Positions 18,301 to 26,179 of a stretch of DNA of 37,163 bases are shown one piece after another. The stretch is from Clostridiales bacterium (GTDB lineage Bacteria > Bacillota > Clostridia > Christensenellales > JAISNN01): assembly GCA_031276195.1 (NCBI GenBank), contig JAISNN010000040.1:1-37163 (forward strand), in the 5' to 3' direction. The position numbers were made by a program, and so were the translations under genes. The notes below the pieces were generated by a model that saw only the letters and a program-made list of their open reading frames with translations, did no database searches and was not told where the DNA came from. Each line of letters starts with the position of its first letter. The first letter of the stretch is position 1.

Positions 18301-21039
18301 TTAAGAAAATTTGAGAATAAAGCTCCCGGATGACGTTGCGGGATTGTATGCCGCAACAATTATCAAATACGGAATGTTTGCGTCGATCGTTTTTGTTATC
18401 TTCGCTTGCAAATTTACGCCTCCGTCATCATTATACACCGATTGCATACTAAAATTTGAAGAAATAGGCTCGGCGGATCGCGGATCGATAAGATATAAAT
18501 AAGTATCGACGGAACTATCAGTTTGTATAGTCAACGTTTTTGTCGTCGCGGATGTATATCTCAATAACTCTACTCTGCCGACTGTTAAATTTGCAGAATA
18601 TGAACTCCCGTCCGTTGGACTGATATATATATTCTCATATTGATTATATATGGCAGCCGACACAATTGCAAGTCTTGTACTCCCGCTTTGCGAAGTGCTA
18701 TAAAACCTAACTTTTATTTTGTATGGCGTATTTGCCGACACATTATATGTAATAAGGGCGTTTAAAGAATATCCCGCATCGTCCGTCGATGAATTACCCG
18801 CTATCTTTACTCCGCTTGAATCATACAGTTCAAGATATGAATCTTTTGGTCCAAAGGTTTGAATTAATTTCTGTCCTCCCGCAACAAAAGTAACGATATA
18901 TTCCTTGTATTCTCCTGCATTTAAAGACACTATCTCTTCCGTATATCGATTGTTTTTAGCGATTGTCAAAGTTTTACTCGGCAAAACAACGGATACGGTT
19001 TTATACGCCGAAATGTACGGACCGCTTACGGGCGTTCCAGTTAAATATCCTTTCACGGCAATATTAATAATTGCCGTACCCGAGAAATTCGCCAACACGG
19101 CGTTCCACTGCGCCGCCGTTACGCTATATGTATAAATACTGTCGTTTGCTTGATTACTGCTGATGTTCGCGGTAATATACTTTTGATTCCCGTTTACATC
19201 ATAAAAGACGACTTGAAACCGATTATTTGGGTTATGTGCGCTTCCGTTTACTTTCCATGTCAATATCGGCGGGGCTGTAGCGTTGACCGCGTTGACAACC
19301 GTCAAATCGCTCGGCGCAATATGGAAAAATCCCATACGTTCTCCCGCCGCATTGCGGTACTGCGGATATTGAGCGTCAAATTTTACGGCAAAATCCATAA
19401 ACGTATGCGTCCCCGATTGCGTCGTCGCGTTCCACCACGCGCGCGCTCCGAGCGAAATTTGATCACCGCCCTCCGACTCGCTGTACGGATCATAAAGATC
19501 CCAAAGATACGCGACGATCGCGTTCTCTTGCCCCTCTCCGCTCTCCAACGGATCCGGAGAGTATTCCTCGTAGTCTGTTATAGACAACCCGAAATACGGC
19601 AACACATCGTACTCCGATTTATAATATTGTTGCGCGATTTGCGCAAACGCTGTCGCCCATCCCTCCGACCACGTCAACTCCATCGCGAACGTCTTTCCGG
19701 CTGACGCTTTGTCATAAATATGATCCTCACTTGCGAAGTGCTCCATATTGACGTTTTGGACGATAATCGTAGCCAAATCTACGCCGTATGTACCCATAAC
19801 GCCTTCAACATAATGTCCGTATTCATGCGTTAAAGTGTCCCACAAATCAAAAGCCGGCTGACCGATCCCCATAAAAGAATCCCAACAAAACGAGGTCGCA
19901 TTCGCAAAAGGATATATGACGTTAAGTTTTTTACTTGAACTCATTCCGCCTACGTTCATTGCGAAACGCTGCGCGTTCACCAACCCTTGAGCGACATAAA
20001 AAGATTTATTTGTGTTGTTTCCCTCGTTATACCCCACGTTAATATTATATTCCGTTGTCGATCCGGTTGAAACGTTTTGGGTTACATTTGATTCGATGTA
20101 ATAATACGTGAGATTATTAAACAGCCAGTCCCTGGCGACCTCGAAAGTATAACTGTCCGGATAAAACCTTATAAACACGTCGTATCCTCCGCCCTCAAAA
20201 TCCCAAAAACCGTCCGGGTTTTGAAATGAAAACGAATAATATCCGTTTATATCCGTATACGCCGTGGATAAATGTTTCGCGCCGATAAGTTCCTTATCGT
20301 ATAAATCGACGCGCGTCAATTTTAACGGCATAATCTTGCCGTCCGCCAAAGTCCAAGTTAAACGCCCCTTTACATAAGTTGAAGCGCCGCTTGCCGCCAT
20401 AAGCCTAATCCCGCCGTCAGAGTCGATTGCGGATGTTTCGCTCGCGGCTTTTGCGGACGGTCCTTCGTCAATGATATCGCGTCTGGAAAATTCGGCGTAT
20501 GCGTCCTCGACCTCGGCGTCGGTTATCAAGCCTTGTTCATATTGATGCAAATACGCTCGATACCAAGCCTCGTCTTCCGAATCGTTGCTCAAAAAAGTAT
20601 TTTGAGCCATAGTAAAGGTATAAACGGTGCTTTCTTTAATTTTTCCGTCATTCGTCTTTGCGAAAATCGTTACTTTCCCTAAACCTTCGGCGTTTGAATA
20701 CACTTTAAAGGAAATTTTATTATCCTTTTGGGAAATATCGCTCACGTTGACGCCTTCCGCCGAATAGTCATACTTTACGATTTTCCCGTCGGCAACGACT
20801 TCCGCCGCGGCTTTGTCATTTTTTGAAACAACGGCTTTGTTTAAGACCGCGTTTGTTCTTTCCGCTATACTTTTTTCGGCAAAATCCAAGTCGTCGGTCA
20901 TATTTAAACCGCTCGTCAATTCTTCACCGGAAACGTATACGGTTTGACGGCTGCCCGAAAGCATAATTCCAAACATTACGCACGCCGATAATATACATAC
21001 GGCGTATACCGCTAAATATTTGATTTTTACATTTGCCAT
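18301..21039 (-). CDS. Secreted zinc-metalloprotease-like protein with PPC-like C-terminal domains
   Basis: A 912-residue exported protein. The N-terminus has a hydrophobic signal or anchor segment (about residues 7-28). A Cna-B/transthyretin-like beta domain follows at about 222-300 (YVKGRLTWTLADG ... TDINGYYSFSF). The catalytic signature THEYGHYVE gives HExxH at residues 405-409, and TWSEGWATAFA about 50 residues later offers the expected glutamate ligand (Glu459), a gluzincin-like arrangement. The C-terminal third contains two beta-rich segments (about 700-795 and 815-912) resembling bacterial pre-peptidase (PPC) domains. I chose ATG 21039 because AGGAGG lies 8 nt upstream; the frame remains open to a TTG at 21063 that would contain this site. 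The exact protease family and its substrate are unknown. It is co-oriented with, and 26 bp from, the lipoprotein gene. Confidence 0.8.
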   Translation of the reverse strand: MANVKIKYLAVYAVCILSACVMFGIMLSGSRQTVYVSGEELTSGLNMTDDLDFAEKSIAERTNAVLNKAVVSKNDKAAAEVVADGKIVKYDYSAEGVNVSDISQKDNKISFKVYSNAEGLGKVTIFAKTNDGKIKESTVYTFTMAQNTFLSNDSEDEAWYRAYLHQYEQGLITDAEVEDAYAEFSRRDIIDEGPSAKAASETSAIDSDGGIRLMAASGASTYVKGRLTWTLADGKIMPLKLTRVDLYDKELIGAKHLSTAYTDINGYYSFSFQNPDGFWDFEGGGYDVFIRFYPDSYTFEVARDWLFNNLTYYYIESNVTQNVSTGSTTEYNINVGYNEGNNTNKSFYVAQGLVNAQRFAMNVGGMSSSKKLNVIYPFANATSFCWDSFMGIGQPAFDLWDTLTHEYGHYVEGVMGTYGVDLATIIVQNVNMEHFASEDHIYDKASAGKTFAMELTWSEGWATAFAQIAQQYYKSEYDVLPYFGLSITDYEEYSPDPLESGEGQENAIVAYLWDLYDPYSESEGGDQISLGARAWWNATTQSGTHTFMDFAVKFDAQYPQYRNAAGERMGFFHIAPSDLTVVNAVNATAPPILTWKVNGSAHNPNNRFQVVFYDVNGNQKYITANISSNQANDSIYTYSVTAAQWNAVLANFSGTAIINIAVKGYLTGTPVSGPYISAYKTVSVVLPSKTLTIAKNNRYTEEIVSLNAGEYKEYIVTFVAGGQKLIQTFGPKDSYLELYDSSGVKIAGNSSTDDAGYSLNALITYNVSANTPYKIKVRFYSTSQSGSTRLAIVSAAIYNQYENIYISPTDGSSYSANLTVGRVELLRYTSATTKTLTIQTDSSVDTYLYLIDPRSAEPISSNFSMQSVYNDDGGVNLQAKITKTIDANIPYLIIVAAYNPATSSGSFILKFS

Positions 21040-21065
21040 TGATAGTTCCTCCTTTTTTTGCAATA

Positions 21066-21761
21066 TTAAATAGTTGCTTGTCTTTTCGATAGTGTTACGG
21101 CGTTCATATCGTTTTCTTTCGTTTGATAGCCGAACGACATATGCCCCGATTCGCCGATAAAATAATTGTTTTTCTCTTTATTAAACACAATCGCCGCTAT
21201 TCTAAAAATTATCTTTCCTTCCGTTTTATGAAAAAGTTCGGCGGGTACGGTAAACTTTTCGTGATGCCGAAACTTTGCGTTCCTAAAAAGAAAACCCGTG
21301 GTGGTGATGCCGTATTCATCCGTTATAAATTCCTCATAACCGATCTCTTTGACAAATTTATAGCCCTCTATGCCGCGGTAATCCTCAAACGATACATCCG
21401 GGGCGCCCGTCCTACTCCATATATCCGTTACTCGTCCCATTTTACTTTCATCGTAAATAACGTCCGCCTCGCAAAAATACAGCGCAACACACACCGTTTC
21501 ATGATTCTGATAAAGAAACCTCACCGTCTGCCCCTGTCCGTGTCCGAAATAAAAATCCAACGTTACGTCGTCTTTTTGGTAATCTGTCGTTTCACTTTTA
21601 TACCCGCACGAGATAGCTTCCAGTGTCAGAGAAGGGTGAAATCCGTCCGATATGCCTTTATCAAACCACGTGCAAGAGTTTAAAAAAACCATCAATGTAA
21701 AAAGCAATACCGCAATACCTATTGATTTTGTCCGCATTTTAGTTGCGCGTTGACTGTTCAT
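21066..21761 (-). CDS. Lipoprotein of unknown function
   Basis: A 231-residue protein whose N-terminus is a lipoprotein signal: positive charges (RATKMRTK), a hydrophobic stretch and FLNSC with Cys30 as the lipidation site. Asn at position -2 is slightly unusual. The mature part is predicted soluble and beta-rich (SLTLEAISCGYKSE, VTLDFYFGHGQG), and I do not recognise a family. GGAGGGG lies 5 nt before the ATG at 21761, which decides against the ATG four codons upstream. It is the first gene of a two-gene unit with the metalloprotease-like protein, so a shared role at the cell surface is plausible. Confidence 0.7.
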   Translation of the reverse strand: MNSQRATKMRTKSIGIAVLLFTLMVFLNSCTWFDKGISDGFHPSLTLEAISCGYKSETTDYQKDDVTLDFYFGHGQGQTVRFLYQNHETVCVALYFCEADVIYDESKMGRVTDIWSRTGAPDVSFEDYRGIEGYKFVKEIGYEEFITDEYGITTTGFLFRNAKFRHHEKFTVPAELFHKTEGKIIFRIAAIVFNKEKNNYFIGESGHMSFGYQTKENDMNAVTLSKRQATI

Positions 21762-21849
21762 TATCCCCTCCATACATCGTTCTGTCTTTCATTGAAAATT
21801 GCATTTTAAAACTTTTTAACAATTATTGCTAATATCATTTGGCAATAAT

Positions 21850-21878
21850 ATAATATCATTAAATTATCGACATTGCAA
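21850..21878 (-). promoter_or_regulatory. Sigma-A promoter of the lipoprotein-metalloprotease unit
   Basis: The minus-strand boxes TTGCAA (21873-21878) and TATTAT (21850-21855) are 17 bp apart and lie about 90 bp upstream of the lipoprotein start. It is divergent from the transporter promoter at 21982-22010. Confidence 0.65.
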
Positions 21879-21981
21879 TAGTTTTTTTAAAAAAAGTTAA
21901 AAAAATTTTATAAAAAACCTTCCCCCTTTTTTCCCGGCTTCAAGCCTTCCGGAAATTTTTATTAAAAAAGCCTTTCCGCTC

Positions 21982-22010
21982 TTGAATTTTCAAATAAACT
22001 ATGCTATACT
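21982..22010 (+). promoter_or_regulatory. Sigma-A promoter of the GPH transporter
   Basis: The plus-strand -35 TTGAAT (21982-21987) and -10 TATACT (22005-22010, with upstream TG-like GC) are separated by 17 bp. It would produce a leader of about 170 nt. Confidence 0.7.
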
Positions 22011-22016
22011 AATTGA

Positions 22017-22185
22017 TATTCGTTGAAAGTTTTTGAAAGACGGTTATCGGGGCAACGATTAAGTTTTGACGGTTTTTCAGATTGCCCTCCCTTGGGAGAG
22101 AAACTTTTTATGAAAAAGTTCTCTTCCGCGTTTTCTTATCCGAATCCAAACTTTATTAACTTTGATCGCACGGGAGCAAAAAAAA
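22017..22185 (+). promoter_or_regulatory. Possibly structured 5' leader of the transporter gene
   Basis: Within the leader GGGCAA (about 22055) can pair with TTGCCC (about 22082). Further on, CTCCC/GGGAG and an arm pair AGAGAAACTTTTT / AAAAAGTTCTCT (about 22099-22122) can form hairpins. No known riboswitch class is recognised. Together with 21774-22010 this makes up the roughly 400-bp divergent intergenic region; the rest is AT-rich and appears to hold only the two promoters. Confidence 0.3.
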
Positions 22186-23742
22186 GTGAATTCAAAAGGT
22201 TTTTTAAACAAGATCAAGGGCGGATTGTCCTATGTCAAGGCGCATTGGAGTTCCCCCGCGGAGGGAAAATATCTCTCTTTCAAGGAATTCGCGGCGTTTT
22301 CTGCCGGCGGAATCGGCGCGTACGGCGCGATCGTTTTGTCGGGATATCTCACGCTGTCCGCGGGCTACTATCTCGCCGCCGCTTTAAACATCGACAGTTT
22401 CGACATTTGGCTGATATCGACGATCACCAGCGTTATCACAATCTTACGCGCGCCGCTGATCGGCAAAATCGTCGACAATACGAACGGCAAATACGGAAAG
22501 TTCCGTCCGTATCTTATGATTATGCCTCTGCCGATTCTGCTTTTGACGGCGGCGACTGTCTTTATCACGCCCGCTTTTAGTTCTAATTATACCGCGATGC
22601 TGGTAGTTTTCACGGTTTTGTTCAATCTCCAACAGATCGCGGTCGCGCTCTACAACCTTGCTTTTACGACGCTTGCGCAGGTGGTCTCCCCCTCTCAAAC
22701 CGAACGCGAAACGCTTATGGGCGTGGGCGCGTCGATATACTCTCTCGGCGCGTCGGCGGTGAACTTTCTCTTTCCTCTCGTCGCGAATATAATATTCGGC
22801 GTCAGGGCGGCGGGCGGCGGGATGACGACTCCCGGTATCAACCGTTTGGGGACGTTTCAATGGATTCTGCCCGTTATGCTGATCGTTTTTTTCGCGCTGG
22901 GCTACGTTATGGCGTTCGGGACGAAGGAACGCGCCGTAACCGCCAAAAACTACTCCAACCGCGTCGGTTTAAAGCGCGGCTTTAAGGAAACCGCGAAAAA
23001 CAAATATTTTTGGCTCAATCAATTAAGCGGCGCGCTGGGTTTTGCGAAACTCTATTTGACGGGTTTCGTAACGGTTTGGATCTGCAACTATATGCTGAAC
23101 ACCGAATGGGCGCAAAGCGTGGTAACGACGGTCATAGGGCTTTCCTACACTCCCGCTATGCTCGGCGCGCCCTTTCTCTTAAAAAAATTCGGAAAGAAAA
23201 AACTCGTCATAGCCTCGAATCTCATATGCGGCGCGCTCGCCGTGCCGATGGCGTTTTCGGTGGGGCGCGTGAGCGCGTATTTTTTGGTGGGCGCGATATT
23301 CGTCATAACCTTTTTCAACGCCATTCAGATAGTTACCGCGCCCGCGCTTTCCTCCCAAATCAACGACTATCAGCAGTTTAAAACGGGCGAACGTATGGAG
23401 GGTTCGATAAACCAATTCGGAACGGTCATAGGCACCGCTTTGGGCGTGGCGTTCGCGCTCATTCCGTCCGTAATCTATCACGCTTTCGGCTTTTTCGACG
23501 ATCCTTCCGTGCTGCTCGACACGGCGGTACTGTACCCGATTTTGCGCGTTTCCGTGGGCGTGGCGGCGGCGTCGTCCGTCGCGGCGGCGATACCTATGTT
23601 TTTCTGGGATCTCTCCGAGAAAAAACACGAAAAAATAATGGAAATCTTAAAAATCAGAGCCGCGCTGTCCGACGGCGAAACCGACGCCGGGACCGCGGAA
23701 AAAAAAGAAAGAGAATTGTTAAACGAATACGAAAAAGCGTAA
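22186..23742 (+). CDS. GPH-family sugar:cation symporter (MFS)
   Basis: A 518-residue polytopic membrane protein with about twelve hydrophobic helices, of the glycoside-pentoside-hexuronide:cation symporter type (MelB/GPH, within the major facilitator superfamily). The family-typical first loop reads RAPLIGKIVDNTNGKYGKFRPYL, corresponding to the conserved D-x-x-x-x-R/G-K-F/W-R-P-Y segment. I chose GTG 22186, which has GGGAG 9 nt upstream; a TTG at 22162 is in frame but poorly placed. No glycosidase or sugar gene is adjacent, so the substrate cannot be inferred. It ends in a charged, probably cytoplasmic tail. Confidence 0.85.
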   Translation: MNSKGFLNKIKGGLSYVKAHWSSPAEGKYLSFKEFAAFSAGGIGAYGAIVLSGYLTLSAGYYLAAALNIDSFDIWLISTITSVITILRAPLIGKIVDNTNGKYGKFRPYLMIMPLPILLLTAATVFITPAFSSNYTAMLVVFTVLFNLQQIAVALYNLAFTTLAQVVSPSQTERETLMGVGASIYSLGASAVNFLFPLVANIIFGVRAAGGGMTTPGINRLGTFQWILPVMLIVFFALGYVMAFGTKERAVTAKNYSNRVGLKRGFKETAKNKYFWLNQLSGALGFAKLYLTGFVTVWICNYMLNTEWAQSVVTTVIGLSYTPAMLGAPFLLKKFGKKKLVIASNLICGALAVPMAFSVGRVSAYFLVGAIFVITFFNAIQIVTAPALSSQINDYQQFKTGERMEGSINQFGTVIGTALGVAFALIPSVIYHAFGFFDDPSVLLDTAVLYPILRVSVGVAAASSVAAAIPMFFWDLSEKKHEKIMEILKIRAALSDGETDAGTAEKKERELLNEYEKA

Positions 23743-23778
23743 GGCGTAAAAACATAAAAAAACACTTATTCAAAAGAC

Positions 23779-23807
23779 TTGACTTTATACTTTTTGTCGG
23801 TTATAAT
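23779..23807 (+). promoter_or_regulatory. Consensus sigma-A promoter of rny
   Basis: TTGACT (23779-23784) and a perfect TATAAT (23802-23807) are separated by 17 bp on the plus strand. The predicted leader of about 165 nt is very AT-rich, with runs of TTATTA/TAATTA. Confidence 0.8.
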
Positions 23808-23980
23808 AAACGATAGATTTATTTTTTATAATGGTATTATTTTTATAATCAATAATTAATTAGTATTTTATATTATCGATTAATATTATTACTTTATTAT
23901 ATTGTTATTATCTGCCGGTATGTTCCGTTATATAAAATAGATTTGTCCAAAAATACAAAGCAACGGAGGTAACAAGCAAT

Positions 23981-25612
23981 ATGGCACAACTTATCTTCGC
24001 TCAAATTGATCCCGGAATCGTAATACTTTTCAGCATTATCGGAGTCGCCGTAGGCGCGGCGGCTTGCTTTTTCGTCTTGACAAAACTGTCAAAAACCCGT
24101 ATCGGCACGGCGAAAGAGGAAGCCGCGGCGTTAAAAGCGAAAGCCGAAAGCGAAGCGGAAAAAATCAGAAAAGAAGCCGCGAAAGAGGCTATGCTGGAAG
24201 CGAAAGAGGAAAGGCACAAATTAAGAGCGGAATTCGAACGTGAAAAAGAAAAATTCAAGACCGAATTTGAAAGAGAAACAAAAGAGAGAAAGAGCGAAAT
24301 CCAAAAAACCGAGGCGCGCATTCTCCAAAAAGAAGATTCGATCGACAAAAAAGAACAGCAACTCGATATGAAGCGCGACGCCGTCGAGAAGCAAAAACAA
24401 GATCTTTTGAAAAAAGAGGCGGATTTGGCGGTTTTAGAGTCCGAACTGAGCCGCGCGAACGAAAAAATGCTCGCGGAATTAGAAAAGGTCGCCGAACTGA
24501 CCAAGCAAGAGGCGATAGACCGCTTGATGGAAGGTTTGGTCGAAGAGGCGAAAAAGGACGCGGTAAACGTCGTCCGCGAAATCGAGAACGCCGCGAGAGA
24601 GGACGGTCTCAAACGCGCCAAAGAAATCGTCGGTCAGTCGATTCAAAAATGCGCCGCCGACTACGCGTCCGAGATCACGGTTTCCGTCGTCCCCCTCCCC
24701 AACGAGGAATTAAAGGGCAGAATCATCGGCAGAGTGGGCAGAAACATACGCGCTTTGGAGAGCGCGACGGGCGTCGATCTCATAATCGACGACACGCCTG
24801 ACGTCGTAACCCTATCCGGTTTCGACCCCGTGAGGCGCGAAATCGCGAGAGTAACTCTCGAAAAACTCATCGCGGACGGGCGGATTCACCCCGCGAGGAT
24901 CGAAGAAATGGTCGAGCGCGTCAAAAAAGATATCGAAGCGGGTATGAAAGAGGCGGGCGAAGCGGCGGCGTTCGACACGGGCGTTTTCGGACTTCACCCC
25001 GAACTTATCAAACTTTTGGGCCGCTTAAAATACAGAACGAGTTACGGTCAAAACATTTTGAAGCATTCCTTAGAGGTCGCGAATATCGCGGGCGCTATGG
25101 CTGCGGAATTGGGCGCGGACGTAAAAATCGCGAAGCGCGCGGGGTTGCTCCACGACATCGGAAAGGCGGTGGACAGCACGGTCGAGGGTACGCATATCCA
25201 AATCGGCGTCGACATCGCGAAAAAGTTTAAAGAATCAAAAGAAGTCATTCACTGCATCGCGGCGCACCACGGCGAAATCCAAACCGAATCGATTGAGGCG
25301 ATTCTCGTTCAGGCGGCGGACGCTATCTCGGGCGCGAGACCGGGCGCGAGACGCGAATCGGTCGAAAACTATGTCAAACGCTTGGAAAGGCTGGAAGATA
25401 TCGCTAATTCGTTCACGGGCGTCGAGCAGTCCTACGCGATTCAAGCGGGGCGCGAGATCCGCGTCATAGTCAAACCGAACGAAGTCGACGACAGTATGAC
25501 GGTCTTTTTGGCGAAAGAAATCGCCCACAAATTAGAAAGCGAACTCGACTACCCGGGTCAAATCAAAGTCAACGTCATAAGAGAACTCAGAAGCATAGAA
25601 TACGCGAAATAA
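23981..25612 (+). CDS. rny: Ribonuclease Y
   Basis: A membrane-anchored endoribonuclease that initiates mRNA decay in Firmicutes. Domains in order: an N-terminal transmembrane helix (about 11-34), a long highly charged coiled coil (about 40-200), a KH RNA-binding domain with [15 protein letters not shown] (246-260), and an HD domain with the metal-binding pair His391-Asp392 (HDIGK). The length of 543 is close to the usual 520. GGAGG lies 10 nt before the ATG. It has its own promoter and a strong terminator. It is convergent with the hydrogenase gene. Confidence 0.98.
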   Translation: MAQLIFAQIDPGIVILFSIIGVAVGAAACFFVLTKLSKTRIGTAKEEAAALKAKAESEAEKIRKEAAKEAMLEAKEERHKLRAEFEREKEKFKTEFERETKERKSEIQKTEARILQKEDSIDKKEQQLDMKRDAVEKQKQDLLKKEADLAVLESELSRANEKMLAELEKVAELTKQEAIDRLMEGLVEEAKKDAVNVVREIENAAREDGLKRAKEIVGQSIQKCAADYASEITVSVVPLPNEELKGRIIGRVGRNIRALESATGVDLIIDDTPDVVTLSGFDPVRREIARVTLEKLIADGRIHPARIEEMVERVKKDIEAGMKEAGEAAAFDTGVFGLHPELIKLLGRLKYRTSYGQNILKHSLEVANIAGAMAAELGADVKIAKRAGLLHDIGKAVDSTVEGTHIQIGVDIAKKFKESKEVIHCIAAHHGEIQTESIEAILVQAADAISGARPGARRESVENYVKRLERLEDIANSFTGVEQSYAIQAGREIRVIVKPNEVDDSMTVFLAKEIAHKLESELDYPGQIKVNVIRELRSIEYAK

Positions 25613-25683
25613 TCCCCTCCCTCATACGTAAAAAATAAACTTCAAAGACCTAAAAATATAAAACCGCGTTATTTACCCAAAAT

Positions 25684-25735
25684 AAAAATCCGTAAACATC
25701 AGGAATTTCTCATTCCGGCCTTTACGGATTTTTTA
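25684..25735 (+). terminator. Intrinsic terminator of rny
   Basis: AAAAATCCGTAAA (25684-25696) pairs perfectly with TTTACGGATTTTT (25721-25733), followed by further T-rich sequence. The loop contains a second small hairpin (GGAAT-TTCTC-ATTCC). The end of its 3' arm is echoed in the tandem repeat that follows. Confidence 0.85.
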
Positions 25736-25898
25736 TTATATAAAACAATCTTTTTCAATCTTTTATACGGATTTTTTATTATATAAAACAATCATCTCCT
25801 ATCTTTTATACGGTTTTTTTATCCAATAAAACAATCATCTCCAATCTTTTATACGGTTTTTTATCCAATAAAACAATCATCTCCAATCTTTTATACGG
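25728..25898. repeat. Four tandem 43-bp repeats after rny
   Basis: Units 25728-25770, 25771-25813, 25814-25856 and 25857-25898. Each begins with a T-run (TTTTTTATTATATAAAACAA or the TTTTTTATCCAATAAAACAA variant) and ends CTTTTATACGG. The end TTTATACGG followed by a T-run resembles the preceding terminator arm TTTACGGATTTTTT, suggesting expansion from it. The array is non-coding and lies in the convergent rny-hydrogenase gap. Confidence 0.9.
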
Positions 25899-25933
25899 GT
25901 TTTTCATTCCGCGAAGCAACTCCCTTTTCTTAC

Positions 25934-26145
25934 ATTCCCCTCCGTGGGAGGGGATAAAGGGGTGGGGCGAAACTTCCCTCATTTTCCTTACATTCCCCTC
26001 CGTGGGAGGGGATCAAAGGGGTGGGGCGAAACTTCCCTCATTTTCCTTATATTCCCCTCCGTGGGAGGGGATCAAGGGGTGGGGCGAAACTTCCCTCCCT
26101 TTCCTTACATTCCCCTCCGTGGGAGGGGATCAAAGGGGTGGGGCG
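25934..26145 (+). repeat. Four copies of the hairpin/G-tract element
   Basis: Copies start at 25934, 25992, 26051 and 26109 (spacing 58, 59, 58). Each has ATTCCCCTCC-GTG-GGAGGGG, a perfect 7-bp GC stem, then ATCAAA (or a short variant), then GGGGTGGGGCG. The segment GGG-A-GGGG-(4-6 nt)-GGGG-T-GGGG meets the standard G-quadruplex pattern. The roughly 20-bp sequences between copies are nearly identical (AACTTCCCTCATTTTCCTTA), so this is a tandem duplication, not a CRISPR array. With the 43-bp repeats it fills the 25613-26179 convergent gap. Confidence 0.9.
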
Positions 26146-26179
26146 TCCGCATATTCACACTTTTTTGTCGCAAAAAATT

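Noticed and set aside
19150-19704. Plus-strand frame rich in Arg/Ile opposite the metalloprotease gene
   Set aside because: It is antisense to a clearly coding gene with a promoter, ribosome binding site and domain motifs; the composition is a typical shadow.
21040-21063. TTG start extending the metalloprotease by eight residues
   Set aside because: The extension contains the AGGAGG ribosome binding site that serves the ATG at 21039.
22023-22580. Plus-strand frame starting in the transporter leader
   Set aside because: It overlaps the transporter gene in another phase and yields no recognisable protein. The transporter frame shows helices and family motifs.
25934-26145. CRISPR-like array of about 37-bp repeats with about 21-bp spacers
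   Set aside because: The spacers are near identical to each other, they are too short, there is no leader or cas gene, and the same element occurs as scattered single copies. This is tandem duplication of a dispersed repeat.
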